Assembly (NCBI GenBank): GCA_943371025.1
Contig: CALRTC020000005.1
Span: forward strand, 186,001 to 250,000
From: Niveispirillum sp943371025
Lineage (GTDB): Bacteria; Pseudomonadota; Alphaproteobacteria; Azospirillales; Azospirillaceae
Direction: 5' to 3'
Length of the DNA stretch: 64,000 nucleotides
In this document: piece after piece, positions 45,259 to 55,792 of the stretch
Numbering within the stretch: position 1 is the first letter of the stretch
Layout: every line of letters starts with the position of its first letter
Made by a program: the position numbers and the translations under genes
The notes under the pieces: generated by a model
The model's database searches: none
What the model was told of the DNA's origin: nothing
The model's input: only the letters and a program-made list of their open reading frames with translations

Positions 45259-46959
45259 TCAGCCCTTGGGTGCTTCCGCATAGGGGCCGATCAGCACGCC
45301 CATGAAGCCGCGCGCCGTGGCCGTGGACAGGATGGTGCCATCAGCGCCGGTCAGCACGGGCAGCCAGTCGCCCCGGGGTGTGGCGGCATGGAAATCATAA
45401 AGCCCGCCACGCGCCGTGACGCGCAGGCGCAAGGGGCCGTCGCCGGGCGCGGGGATGGTGGCCAGGATGGTTCCGTCCGTCGGTTCCTTCTCTCCCGCCC
45501 GGCGGGCGACGCGAACCACCCGTTTGCCGTCGGCCCGTTCCACGGTCAGGCGGAACCAGTATTCATCATTCTGGATGACGGCCAGACCCGCCCGCTCCCC
45601 CGGCTTTTCCGGATTGAAGCTGACCTCTGTCGTGGCACTGGCCAGCATATGCTGCTGCCGCCGGCCCCACAGCGACGGGTTCTTGTGGTCGCCCAGACCC
45701 ACAGGGCGCGGGGTGATGGACAGGGCGCCATCCGACAGCCGGTACCAACCGTCATCCAGCCCGCGCGGCGTCATCCAGTAGAGCGGCAGGCGGTCGCCAT
45801 TGAAATCATCGCGCACCAGCATCGTCCCGGTGGTGGGGAGGACGGGGGCGGGCTGGGCCGGCAGTTGGGGCCGGGTGGCGATGCGCGGGATCTCCGTGCC
45901 CTTGTCCAGGATGCGCGGCCAGCCATCAACCCAGCGCACGGGCAAGAGGAAGGTCTCCCGCCCGGTATTGAACATCTCCCCACCCGCATAGGGGCGCACG
46001 GCCAGAAACACAGCCCACCAGTCGCCATTGGGCAATTCCACCAGATCGGCATGGCCCGATGCCTCGATCGGGTCGGGCCGGGTGGGGCTCAAGTCGCGCT
46101 GGGTCAGGATGGGATTGACGGGGCCAGGCTCATAGGGGCCGGTCGGTGACTTCGACCGCCAGATCATCTGGGCGTGGCTGGTGCCCGTGCCGCCTTCGGC
46201 TGCCGTCAGATAGTAATAGCCATCCTTCTTATAAAGATGCGGACCTTCGACATAGCCGGGCTTGGTCGCAATGTCGGCCCCGCCGCTGACGATCATGTGG
46301 CGCTTGCCCAGGGTGGTCAGGGTCTTGGGATCGAACTGCTGAATCCACAGGGCGCGGTGCCCCTCATACAGTTCCTTGTCACCTTCCGGCAGGTCGTTGT
46401 TCAGAATCCAGGCCGTGCCGTCATCATCGAAGAACAGCGACGGGTCGATCCCGTCGCGCAGATCCTTCAGCCAGACCGGGTCGGACCAGGGGCCGGCCGG
46501 ATCCCTGGCCGTGATGACGAAATTGCCGCCGCAATAGAAGCAGGTGTTGGTGATGTAGAACAGGCCGTCATGGTGCCGGATGGTCGGCGCAAACAGCCCG
46601 CCCGTCAGGCCGCCATTGCCGAAATCCATCAGGCCGGGCCGGGCGATGGCGTTGGATATTTGCGTCCAGTTCACCAGATCGCGGCTGTGGAACACGGGCA
46701 GGCCCGGCAGCCAGCCGAAGCTGGAATTGACCAGATAGAAATCATCGCCCACGCGGGTGACGGACGGGTCGGGATAGAAACCGGCGACGACGGGATTGCG
46801 GTATTCACCCGCACCCGGCTTCTGCTTCGCTTCCGCCCGGTCGGATGTGCCCTGATACTCAAACCAGTCGAACCGCGCCGCCTCCACCGCCTGGGCCGCT
46901 GCCGTCGCGGACAAGAAAATCCCCAGTGCCAGCAACGGCGCCCAACGCCCCTTGGCCAT
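45259..46959 (-). CDS. GH43 beta-xylosidase / arabinofuranosidase (first copy)
   Basis: 566 aa. Seen: a signal peptide (WAPLLALGIFLSATAAAQA), GFYPDPSVTRV with the base Asp64, DGIDPSLFFDDDG with Asp172, and YVEGPHLY with the acid Glu238. The C-terminal sandwich has MLVRDDFNGDRLPLYWMTPR and LWGRRQQHMLASATTEVSF. Two cysteines in NTCFYCGGNFV are shared with the paralogue (NTCVDCGGNFV) and could form a disulfide. It is the first gene of the GH43-GH43-GH9 operon, with TAGGAAAC as ribosome site and a LacI-type operator upstream. Substrate split between the two copies is unknown. Confidence 0.94.
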   Translation of the reverse strand: MAKGRWAPLLALGIFLSATAAAQAVEAARFDWFEYQGTSDRAEAKQKPGAGEYRNPVVAGFYPDPSVTRVGDDFYLVNSSFGWLPGLPVFHSRDLVNWTQISNAIARPGLMDFGNGGLTGGLFAPTIRHHDGLFYITNTCFYCGGNFVITARDPAGPWSDPVWLKDLRDGIDPSLFFDDDGTAWILNNDLPEGDKELYEGHRALWIQQFDPKTLTTLGKRHMIVSGGADIATKPGYVEGPHLYKKDGYYYLTAAEGGTGTSHAQMIWRSKSPTGPYEPGPVNPILTQRDLSPTRPDPIEASGHADLVELPNGDWWAVFLAVRPYAGGEMFNTGRETFLLPVRWVDGWPRILDKGTEIPRIATRPQLPAQPAPVLPTTGTMLVRDDFNGDRLPLYWMTPRGLDDGWYRLSDGALSITPRPVGLGDHKNPSLWGRRQQHMLASATTEVSFNPEKPGERAGLAVIQNDEYWFRLTVERADGKRVVRVARRAGEKEPTDGTILATIPAPGDGPLRLRVTARGGLYDFHAATPRGDWLPVLTGADGTILSTATARGFMGVLIGPYAEAPKG

Positions 46960-46993
46960 GTTTCCTACCCCGGATATTTCGTTCGATTAACGT

Positions 46994-47007
46994 TGTTAGC
47001 GTTATCA
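46994..47007. promoter_or_regulatory. LacI-type operator in front of the GH43-GH43-GH9 operon
   Basis: TGTTAGCGTTATCA, 35 nt upstream of the first GH43 start. No convincing -35/-10 pair was found next to it. Confidence 0.7.
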
Positions 47008-47066
47008 TGGCGAGGCGGCGGGTCTGTGTCCAGGGCTTTGACAAGGCTGTCAGGGGGGCAAAAGGA

Positions 47067-47094
47067 AAGGGCGGCAGGTTGCCCCGCCGCCCTT
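47067..47094 (-). terminator. Rho-independent terminator after the M28 peptidase gene
   Basis: AAGGGCGGC and GCCGCCCTT form a 9-bp stem with a 10-nt loop. On the minus strand it is followed by TCCTTTT. Confidence 0.72.
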
Positions 47095-47119
47095 GGCTTC
47101 GCTCAACAGTAAAAAGCGC

Positions 47120-48766
<1,647 letters not shown>

Positions 48767-48857
48767 TCGTTGGCACTCCATAGAAAGTATACGGTTCGAT
48801 AGCAAAGTCTGGCCGATCTTTCCATGCCGTTTCAGCGCGCGTGCTGGGGAGGGATTG

Positions 48858-49280
48858 TCAAAGGGCGAGGACAGCGATGCCCAATTGTCGGGCGGCTTCC
48901 GCCAGCCGCCTGTCGCGGGTGCAGAGCGTGGCGCCAAGGTCGGCGGTGATGGCCAGATGCAGGGCATCACCGGCCCGAAGCCCCATGTCGGCCTGATCAC
49001 ACAGCCTTGCCGCCTGGGCGAAATGCTGACGGCCGACCGTGACGAGGTTCAGGGATTCGTCGACCAAGCGTTGGAAATGAACCAGCACAGTGGCCCGTTC
49101 ATTCAGACCGATTTGCCCCGTCCTGACCTTCATCGACAGGGCGGCAGAGAATTCTGTCAGCCCCCAATCACTGACCAGCAGCCTGTCCACATCCTGCGCA
49201 GCCAGCCACCTCTGTGCTTCCGGCGTCGTCGCCTCGGGTGTGACGGCGGTGACCAGCAGGGACGTGTCGAGATAAAGCAC
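48858..49280 (-). CDS. vapC: PIN-domain toxin (VapC-like ribonuclease)
   Basis: 140 aa with a GTG start. Seen: the PIN-domain acidic residues in order, D in LYLDTSLLV, E in SDWGLTEFSAAL, D in AGDALHLAIT and D in LCTRDRRLAEAA. The family cuts RNA, often tRNA, when not held by its antitoxin. The gene starts 2 nt after the antitoxin stop, a normal type II toxin-antitoxin arrangement. Confidence 0.9.
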   Translation of the reverse strand: MLYLDTSLLVTAVTPEATTPEAQRWLAAQDVDRLLVSDWGLTEFSAALSMKVRTGQIGLNERATVLVHFQRLVDESLNLVTVGRQHFAQAARLCDQADMGLRAGDALHLAITADLGATLCTRDRRLAEAARQLGIAVLAL

Positions 49281-49282
49281 GG

Positions 49283-49525
49283 TCAGTAGCGGGCATCATC
49301 GCGCAGGCGCTGCATGAAGACGTCACTATCTTCGGCCTGGAGGGAAATGCTCTGGGTAAGGTGTTGCAACTGATCCAAGGATATGGGCTTGCGCGGCCTT
49401 TCAATCGGGCTCAACCGAGCGACCGGTATGCCATGGCGGGTGATGCACACAGTCTCTCCCTCCGCGACCTGGGTGAGCAGTTCGCTGAGATGGGCTTTAG
49501 CGTCGGCCAGCTTGACCGTGTGCAT
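49283..49525 (-). CDS. Phd/YefM-type antitoxin
   Basis: 80 aa. Seen: the Phd/YefM N-terminal DNA-binding fold (MHTVKLADAKAHLSELLTQV, GETVCITRHGIPVARLSP), followed by a flexible tail (ISLDQLQHLTQSISLQAEDS) that would wrap the PIN toxin. It precedes the toxin gene in the same operon. It likely represses its own promoter through the inverted repeat 13 nt upstream. Confidence 0.9.
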   Translation of the reverse strand: MHTVKLADAKAHLSELLTQVAEGETVCITRHGIPVARLSPIERPRKPISLDQLQHLTQSISLQAEDSDVFMQRLRDDARY

Positions 49526-49537
49526 GGGAATAGTCCC

Positions 49538-49555
49538 TGACCAAAAGGCTGGTCA
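49538..49555. promoter_or_regulatory. Candidate operator of the toxin-antitoxin operon
   Basis: TGACCA-AAAGGC-TGGTCA, a perfect 6-bp inverted repeat with a 6-nt centre, just upstream of the antitoxin ATG. Confidence 0.55.
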
Positions 49556-49591
49556 TGATATAGGAAATCCCCCTTGCTCTGGAAAGGGACC

Positions 49592-51097
49592 TCACGCGCC
49601 GCAATGCTGGCGGATGAACGCCCGGTGGGTGGGCATATAGTCGGCGGAATTGCCGATGGCCTCGCGGATATGGTCCAGGCGGGCGCGGGCTTCGTCCAGG
49701 CTCAGCACATTGGCGACGGGGTCGTAGCCTTGGGGCTGCATCAACTGGCCCAGCATGACGGCGAACCAGCTTGTGTCGTTGAACAACTCCTCATTCTCCC
49801 GGAAACAGCGGCCATGCTCGCGGAAGACCGCCATCTTTTCCGCCAGACGGTCGGGGATGGGCATGGTCCGGCAATAATTCCAGAAGGGGCTGTCGTCGCG
49901 TTCCGTCGCCTTGTAATGCAGGATCAGGAAGTCGCGAATTTCGGCATATTCGGTGGCCAGGATGCGGTTATAGCGGGCGATGGTGGCGGGCGCGAAATCC
50001 AGGTCCGGGAACATGGCCATCAGCCGCGACAGGCCCGACTGGATCAGCCAGATGGAGGTCGATTCCAGCGGTTCCAGAAAGCCAGACGACAGGCCGATGG
50101 CGACCACATTCCGGATCCAGACCTGCCGGCGATGGCCCGTGGTGAAGGGCACGAAGCGCGGATCGGCCAGCGGCCTGCCATCCAGATTGGATAGCAGCAG
50201 GGATGCGGCCTCGTCGTCGCTCATATAGGCAGAACAGAAGACATGGCCGTTGCCGATACGGTGCTGCAAGGGGATGCGCCATTGCCAGCCGGCGGGACGC
50301 GCCGTGGAGCGGGTATAGGGCGTCATCGCCTCGGTCCCTTCACACGGCACGGCCACGGCGCGGTTGCAGGGCAGCCAGTGCGACCAGTCGACAAAGCCCG
50401 CCTGCATCGTGCCTTCGATCAGCAACCCGCGGAAGCCGGAGCAATCGATGAACAGGTCACCTTCCACCCGCGAACCGTCGGCCAGTTCGACCGACTGCAC
50501 AAAGCCGGTTTCGGGATGCTGATGCACGCGGGTGATCTTCCCTTCCCGCCTGACCACGCCGCGCGCCTCGGCATAGCTGCGCAGGTAGCGGGCATAAAGG
50601 CCGGCATCGAAATGGAAGGCATAGGCGATTTCCGACAGGGGCGAGCGGCCGGCATTGATGGGGCGCATGAAACGCCCGCGCGCGCCGGCCGTGGCCTGCA
50701 GCGACCAATCCTCGATCCGGTCGACCAGCCCTGCCTGTTTCAGCCGCAGCCAATAGGCATGGAAGGAAACGCCCTTCATATTCACGCCGATATGGCCGAA
50801 CGGGTGGAAATAGGTGTGGCCCCGGCGGGCCCAGTCCACGAACTGGATGCCCAGCTTGAAACTGCCCTTGGTGGCCTTCAGGAACTCATCCTCGTCAATG
50901 CCCAGCATGCGGTTGAAGGTCGCCATCTGCGGGATCGTCGCCTCGCCCACGCCGACAATGCCGATCTCGTCGCTTTCGACCAGGGTGATCTGCGCATAGT
51001 CCGGGCCCAGCAGGCGGGCGAAGGTGGCCGCACTCATCCAGCCGGCGGTGCCGCCGCCAACGATGGTGATGCGGCGGATGCGACGGTCGCTGCTCAT
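49592..51097 (-). CDS. FAD-dependent tryptophan-halogenase family protein (fourth gene of the operon)
   Basis: 502 aa from the ATG at 51097, which overlaps the preceding stop as ATGA and has GAGG upstream. Seen: the FAD-binding GGGTAGW (residues 14-20), EIGIVGVGEATIP, the catalytic Lys81 in SFKLGIQFVDW, LFIDCSGFRGLLIEG, the flavin-halogenase WxWxIP motif at 271-276 and Glu345 in FLEPLESTSI. All signatures of an active halogenase are kept. It would need reduced FAD from a separate reductase, not found here. The substrate is unknown; free tryptophan is not assured, because relatives beside TonB receptors act on other indoles. Confidence 0.9.
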   Translation of the reverse strand: MSSDRRIRRITIVGGGTAGWMSAATFARLLGPDYAQITLVESDEIGIVGVGEATIPQMATFNRMLGIDEDEFLKATKGSFKLGIQFVDWARRGHTYFHPFGHIGVNMKGVSFHAYWLRLKQAGLVDRIEDWSLQATAGARGRFMRPINAGRSPLSEIAYAFHFDAGLYARYLRSYAEARGVVRREGKITRVHQHPETGFVQSVELADGSRVEGDLFIDCSGFRGLLIEGTMQAGFVDWSHWLPCNRAVAVPCEGTEAMTPYTRSTARPAGWQWRIPLQHRIGNGHVFCSAYMSDDEAASLLLSNLDGRPLADPRFVPFTTGHRRQVWIRNVVAIGLSSGFLEPLESTSIWLIQSGLSRLMAMFPDLDFAPATIARYNRILATEYAEIRDFLILHYKATERDDSPFWNYCRTMPIPDRLAEKMAVFREHGRCFRENEELFNDTSWFAVMLGQLMQPQGYDPVANVLSLDEARARLDHIREAIGNSADYMPTHRAFIRQHCGA

Positions 51098-52611
51098 GAT
51101 GTCCTCGGGGCGGGGCAGGTGCGGGCGATGAAATCGCCATGGCTGGGCATGGCGTCGGCGGCGCGGGCAAAGACGGTGCGCAGCCGGTCCAGATTGTGCC
51201 GGACCAGGGCCGGGTCGATCGTATCGACCAGCGGGTCCCAATGGGCGGGCATGATCCCCTGGCCCAGCAGCACGGCGATCCAGCTATTCTCGCTGAACAG
51301 CTCATCCTCGAACCGGAACAGGCGGCCATTGCTGCGGAACAGGTCGATCTTCAGGCGCAGGCTGTCGGGGATGTCCATGGCGGCCACCCGGCGCCAGAAG
51401 GGCTCGGGCCTTTCATTGGCGACGTAATGCAGGATGATGAAATCCCGCACCTGTTCCATCTGCATCGATGTCAGCCGGTTATAGGCGTCGATATTGGCCG
51501 GGTTGAAACCCCGGTCGGGGAAAAGGGCCAGCAGCTTGGCAATGCCGGCCTGGATCAGGTGGATGGACGTGCTTTCCAGCGGTTCCAGAAAGCCCGACGC
51601 CAGCCCCAGCGCCACGCAGTTGCGGTTCCAGGCCTGGCGCCGCCGGCCCGTGGTGAAGCGCAGGGGCCGTGGGTCGGCCAGGGCCGGGCCTTCCAGGTTG
51701 GACAGAAGGATGTCGGCGGCGGGCGCGTCGTCCAGATCCTGGCTGCAATAGACCAGGCCATTGCCGGTGCGGTGCTGTAGCGGAATGCGCCATTGCCAGC
51801 CGGCCTCGCGCGCGATGGCGCGGGTATAGGGTCTGGGCGGGCCGGCATTGGCCGATGGCACGGCCAGCGCCCGGTCACAGGGCAGCCAGTGGGTCCAGTC
51901 CTCATACCCCGTTGCCAAGGCCCCTTCGATCAGCAGGCCGCGGAAGCCCGAACAGTCGATGAACAGGTCGCCATCAATCCGCCGCCCGTCGGTCAGGATG
52001 ACGGCGTCGATGAATCCGTTCTCCCCCCGCAAGGGAACATGCGCCACCTCGCCTTCCACCCGCGTCACGCCGCGCGCTTCGGCATAGCGGCGCAGATAGG
52101 CGGCATAGAGGCTGGCATCGAAATGGAAGGCGTAATTGACCCGCGACAGCACAGATGACGGGTCGGGGGAGGGGCGGGCGAAACGGCCCCGGCGCGCCAT
52201 GGTGGCGCAGAGATTGTAATCGTCCAGATCAGAGGCCAGCCCCTGGCTGCGCAGCTTCAGCCAGAACTGGTGGAACTTCACCGCCTCCATATCGAAGCCG
52301 AAATTGCCGAACGGGTGCAGATAGCGGTGGCCGGGCCGGGCCCAGCCGTCGAATTCGATGCCCAGCTTGAAAGTGGCCTGGGTGCGGGCCACGAATTCAT
52401 TCTCGTCCAGGCCCAACAGGCTGTTGAAGGTGCGGATGGGCGGGATCGTCGCCTCTCCCACGCCGACGGTGCCGATCTCCTCTGACTCCACCAGGGTGAG
52501 GCGGGTGGTGCCATTGCCGGACAGGCGCGACAGAGCAGCGGCCGCCATCCAGCCGGCGGTGCCGCCGCCGACAATGACGATCTGGCGGATGGGATCGGGC
52601 GCCCGCATCAT
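51094..52611 (-). CDS. FAD-dependent tryptophan-halogenase family protein (third gene of the operon)
   Basis: 505 aa, starting with ATGATG in an ATGA overlap with the preceding gene. Seen: GGGTAGW at residues 15-21, EIGTVGVGEATIP, Lys82 in TFKLGIEFDGW, DLFIDCSGFRGLLIEG, the WxWxIP motif at 272-277 and Glu346 in FLEPLESTSI. The catalytic set is complete. It is closely related in plan to the fourth gene and the first gene of the operon, so the cluster has grown by tandem duplication and divergence. Substrate and halide unknown. Confidence 0.9.
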   Translation of the reverse strand: MMRAPDPIRQIVIVGGGTAGWMAAAALSRLSGNGTTRLTLVESEEIGTVGVGEATIPPIRTFNSLLGLDENEFVARTQATFKLGIEFDGWARPGHRYLHPFGNFGFDMEAVKFHQFWLKLRSQGLASDLDDYNLCATMARRGRFARPSPDPSSVLSRVNYAFHFDASLYAAYLRRYAEARGVTRVEGEVAHVPLRGENGFIDAVILTDGRRIDGDLFIDCSGFRGLLIEGALATGYEDWTHWLPCDRALAVPSANAGPPRPYTRAIAREAGWQWRIPLQHRTGNGLVYCSQDLDDAPAADILLSNLEGPALADPRPLRFTTGRRRQAWNRNCVALGLASGFLEPLESTSIHLIQAGIAKLLALFPDRGFNPANIDAYNRLTSMQMEQVRDFIILHYVANERPEPFWRRVAAMDIPDSLRLKIDLFRSNGRLFRFEDELFSENSWIAVLLGQGIMPAHWDPLVDTIDPALVRHNLDRLRTVFARAADAMPSHGDFIARTCPAPRTS

Positions 52612-54041
52612 GTCCCCGCTGCCAACCGCGCCAGGACCTGCGCATGGGTGGGCATGGCGCCCACGGCACGCAGCAGAACCGCACGCAGCCGTTCCAGATG
52701 CGTCAGGATGGCCACGTCCGGCAGAGCGGCGGCCAGCGCGTCGCAGCGGTCGGCGCGCACACCCTGCCCGTCGAACAGGTTGATCCAGTCGGCGGCGGCG
52801 AAAATATCCCCCTGGATGGCTGCAATCTGTCCCCGGCTGCGGAACCGTTCCAGCCGATGGGACAGGCTGTCGGGCAGGGGCTGCGCGCGGACATGGTCCC
52901 AGAAGGACTGCCCCGTCCTTCCACTGCTGTGATGGCGGGCGATGGCGATGTCCCGGGCCGGTTCCAGATCGGCCAGAACCCGCCGTTGATATTCCCCCGC
53001 CTCCACCCCCGCACCCGGATCGACCGGATACAGGGCCAGCAGATGGGTCAGGGCCGACAGGGTCAGGGACAGCGACGCCCCTGCCACGGGGTCCAGCAGC
53101 CAGCCGGACGCCCCCAGGAAGGTGACATTACCGTGCCACAGCCGGTGGCGATGGCCGCTGGTGAAGGGGGTGCCGTCGCCGCCAATCGACAGTCGGACAG
53201 TCCAGGCCCCATCGCGCAGGGGCACCCGTCGGGTCCAGCCGGTGTCGTCGGCCGTGTGCAGCGCATAGGGCGGGGGCGGGCCATCGGCCGCCGCCGGTGT
53301 GACCAGGGCGCGGTCGGGGGGGAGCCAGTGCCGCCAGTCAGCCCAGCCATTGTCGCCCGCCGCCAGGACGGCGGCGGGGCCGGAGGCATCAATGAACCAG
53401 TCGCCGGCCAAGCGACGGCCATCGGCCAGGGTCAGGGCCAGCACCCGTCCGTCCGCCGCCCGTTCCACCGACCGCAGCGGGGCCGGGGCCAGCCGGGCGC
53501 CGGCCGCCTGGGCGACCTGCCGCGCCAAGGCTGCCAGCCTGTCGCGGTGCAGATGCGCGCCATAATCCAGGCTGGACAGGACGGAGCGGGGATCATCGGC
53601 CGGCAGGGTGAAGCGGTCGGCCTGTGCCGCCAGGGTGGCCAGGGCATAATCGGTCAGGCGCAGGGTCTGCCCGGCTGCCCGCGCCCGCCAGACCAGATGC
53701 TGGAAGCCCACGCCCTGCAAGGGGGCGCCGGTGGCGCCATAGGGCTGGAAGGTGGCGCTGTCCTTTCCGGACCAGCCCAGGAAGGCGGTGCCCAGGCTGA
53801 AGCTGCCGTCACTGGCCAGTGCCAGCCGCTGGTCCAGACCCAGGGCGGTCAGCGCATCGGCAAAGCCAGGCAGGACCGGAATGGCGGGGCCGAACGGGTC
53901 CAGGCTGTCATCCGGGCCGGGCAGGGGGACCAGCGTCACCGACCCGCCGCGCCCGCCATGGGTGCGGGCCAGGGCGGCCGCCGCCAGACTGCCCGCCAGC
54001 CCCTGGCCGACAATGACGATATCGTGCAACGGGTCCGTCAT
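52608..54041 (-). CDS. Degenerate halogenase-like flavoprotein lacking catalytic signatures (second gene of the operon)
   Basis: 477 aa, overlapping both neighbours by ATGA. Seen: the same fold plan (FIDASGPAAVLAAG, WADWRHWLPPDRALVTP, SALTHLLALYPVDP, late MPTHAQVLARL), but every active-site mark is changed. The nucleotide loop is GQGLAGS instead of GGGTAGW. The catalytic lysine position reads FSLGTAF (Ser82). The WxWxIP motif reads WTRRVP (269-274). The glutamate of PLEST is Ala320 in LLDPVAGASL. The frame is intact and conserved in length, so it is probably a working protein with another role, such as a partner subunit or binding protein, rather than a pseudogene. FAD binding is uncertain. 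Confidence 0.8.
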   Translation of the reverse strand: MTDPLHDIVIVGQGLAGSLAAAALARTHGGRGGSVTLVPLPGPDDSLDPFGPAIPVLPGFADALTALGLDQRLALASDGSFSLGTAFLGWSGKDSATFQPYGATGAPLQGVGFQHLVWRARAAGQTLRLTDYALATLAAQADRFTLPADDPRSVLSSLDYGAHLHRDRLAALARQVAQAAGARLAPAPLRSVERAADGRVLALTLADGRRLAGDWFIDASGPAAVLAAGDNGWADWRHWLPPDRALVTPAAADGPPPPYALHTADDTGWTRRVPLRDGAWTVRLSIGGDGTPFTSGHRHRLWHGNVTFLGASGWLLDPVAGASLSLTLSALTHLLALYPVDPGAGVEAGEYQRRVLADLEPARDIAIARHHSSGRTGQSFWDHVRAQPLPDSLSHRLERFRSRGQIAAIQGDIFAAADWINLFDGQGVRADRCDALAAALPDVAILTHLERLRAVLLRAVGAMPTHAQVLARLAAGT

Positions 54042-55573
54042 GCCGGCACCTGCCGGCGATAGCGGGCCAGGATATCGGCATGAGCCGGCATGGACAGGGC
54101 GGCGCGGCGGACCGTATCGGACAGCCCCGCCAGTTGCCGCGCCAGATCCGCCGCCGGCATCAGGGCCGCGCGCGGGTCGATCCGGTCAGGCAGGATGTTC
54201 TGTCCCAGATAGACGGCAAGCCAGCTGGGCTCCATGAACAGCCCGTCGCTGTAGGGGGTGACAATGCCGCGTTGCCGAAACAGCTCCATCTTCCAGGCCA
54301 GGCTGTCGGGCACCTGGATCGTGCGGCAATGGCGCCAGAAGGGGCTGTCATCACGCTGATTGGCGACGTAATGCAGGATGATGAAATCCCGCACCCGTTC
54401 ATATTCCAGATCCATCAGCCGGTTGAATTCAGCGGCATCCGTCGGGTCGGGGACGGGACCGGTAGGGAACAGGTCCAGCAGCCGGCCGATGCCCAGCTGG
54501 ATCAGGTGGATGGAGGTGCTTTCCAGCGGTTCCAGGAACCCCGCCGACAGGCCGATGGCCACGCAATTGCCCACCCATTGCCGCCGCCGTTTGCCCGTGG
54601 TGAAGCGCAGGCGCCGGGGCGGGGCCAGCGGCGGATTGTCCAATTGCCGGACCAAGGCCAGTTCCGCCGCGTCATCATCGATGAAACCGCTGCAATAGAC
54701 ATGGCCGTTGCCGGCCCGATGCTGCAACGGGATGCGCCACATCCAGCCGGCATCGCGCGCCGTGGCGCGGGTATAGGGGGCGGGGGGGCCAAGATTGGCG
54801 CAGGGCACGGCCACGGCGCGGTCGCAGGGCAGCCAATGGCGCCAATCCAGATATCCGGTTTTCAACGCTTCCTCAATGATCAGGCCCCGGAAGCCCGAAC
54901 AGTCGATGAAGAGGTCAGCACTGATCCGCTCGCCGCTTTCCAGCTGTACCGCTTCCACCCGGCCATCGCCGTGCAGATGCACAGCGTTGATTCTGCCGTC
55001 GGTCCGCACCACGCCCCGGGCTTCCGCAACCTGGCGTAGATAGGCGGCGTATAGCCCGGCGTCGAACTGATAGGCGTAGGAGAAGGTGGAGAACAGGCTG
55101 TCCGGATCGGCCGCCGGATGGCCGAAGCGCCCCGCGCGGGCAGCCTGGATGGGCAGGGACACAGCGTCCAGCCCGCCTGCCGGCGCCAACCCCTCCCGCA
55201 GTGCCCGGATCCAGTGATGGTGGAACGGCACGTCTCCTGCCATCTGTCCAAAGGCACCGAACGGGTGGATGTAGGCGTCGCCTTTGCGGCCCCAGTCGCG
55301 AAATTCGATACCCAGCTTGAAAGTGGCCTCCGTGCGCGACATGAAGTCGGCCTCAATCAGGCCCAGGCTGGCATTGAAATGCCGGATATGGGGGATCGTC
55401 GCCTCGCCCACGCCGACCGTGCCGATCTCTGTGGATTCAACCAGCCGGATCCGGGTACCGGTGCCCGCCAGCTTGCGGGACAGGGCGGCGGCCGTCATCC
55501 ATCCGGCGGTGCCGCCACCCACAATCAGCACGCGCAGCGCATCCTTGGGCGTTGATACTGCTGCTATTGTCAC
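54038..55573 (-). CDS. FAD-dependent tryptophan-halogenase family protein (first gene of the operon)
   Basis: 511 aa from a GTG at 55573, chosen because AGGGGG lies 7 nt upstream. A TTG at 55594 would add 7 residues and has no ribosome site. Seen: GGGTAGW at residues 19-25, EIGTVGVGEATIP, Lys86 in TFKLGIEFRDW, LFIDCSGFRGLIIEE, the WxWxIP motif at 277-282 and Glu351 in FLEPLESTSI. It has the full catalytic set. It is the leading gene of four overlapping genes and is divergent from a large TonB receptor. The shared upstream region has two or three LacI-type operators, which links halogenase expression to receptor expression. Confidence 0.9.
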   Translation of the reverse strand: MTIAAVSTPKDALRVLIVGGGTAGWMTAAALSRKLAGTGTRIRLVESTEIGTVGVGEATIPHIRHFNASLGLIEADFMSRTEATFKLGIEFRDWGRKGDAYIHPFGAFGQMAGDVPFHHHWIRALREGLAPAGGLDAVSLPIQAARAGRFGHPAADPDSLFSTFSYAYQFDAGLYAAYLRQVAEARGVVRTDGRINAVHLHGDGRVEAVQLESGERISADLFIDCSGFRGLIIEEALKTGYLDWRHWLPCDRAVAVPCANLGPPAPYTRATARDAGWMWRIPLQHRAGNGHVYCSGFIDDDAAELALVRQLDNPPLAPPRRLRFTTGKRRRQWVGNCVAIGLSAGFLEPLESTSIHLIQLGIGRLLDLFPTGPVPDPTDAAEFNRLMDLEYERVRDFIILHYVANQRDDSPFWRHCRTIQVPDSLAWKMELFRQRGIVTPYSDGLFMEPSWLAVYLGQNILPDRIDPRAALMPAADLARQLAGLSDTVRRAALSMPAHADILARYRRQVPA

Positions 55574-55595
55574 TGATTTCCCCCTTTTATTCAAA

Positions 55596-55609
55596 TGTTA
55601 ACGCTCACC
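55596..55609. promoter_or_regulatory. Weak LacI-type operator copy near the halogenase start
   Basis: TGTTAACGCTCACC, a degenerate match to the same consensus, 23 nt upstream of the halogenase GTG. Confidence 0.4.
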
Positions 55610-55680
55610 ATTGTTGGGCGTCAATATGTGTGCGGTGCAAAAGGCACATTATGCTGCACAGCAACATGATAGTATTTTTC

Positions 55681-55694
55681 TGTTAGCCCTAACA
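55681..55694. promoter_or_regulatory. LacI-type operator in the halogenase/TonB divergent region
   Basis: TGTTAGCCCTAACA, symmetrical arms with CC at the centre. It lies midway between the two divergent genes. Confidence 0.65.
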
Positions 55695-55703
55695 TCTTGT
55701 CGC

Positions 55704-55732
55704 TTGACGGGGTGTGCCCTCCTGATTACCAA
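55704..55732 (+). promoter_or_regulatory. Possible promoter of the halogenase-linked TonB receptor
   Basis: TTGACG (55704-55709), a 17-nt spacer and TACCAA (55727-55732). The -35 is good and the -10 poor. Confidence 0.35.
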
Positions 55733-55762
55733 TTAACCTTGTTCAAAGCGCAAAAAACAAAA

Positions 55763-55776
55763 TGCTAGCGCTAACA
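55763..55776. promoter_or_regulatory. LacI-type operator directly before the TonB receptor ribosome site
   Basis: TGCTAGCGCTAACA, 13 of 14 symmetric positions, followed within a few bases by GGGAGG. Confidence 0.72.
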
Positions 55777-55792
55777 TCGGGAGGAAATGGGG

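Noticed and set aside
52608..54041. Calling the degenerate halogenase a pseudogene
   Set aside because: The frame is complete, length matches its paralogues and both 4-nt overlaps are intact.
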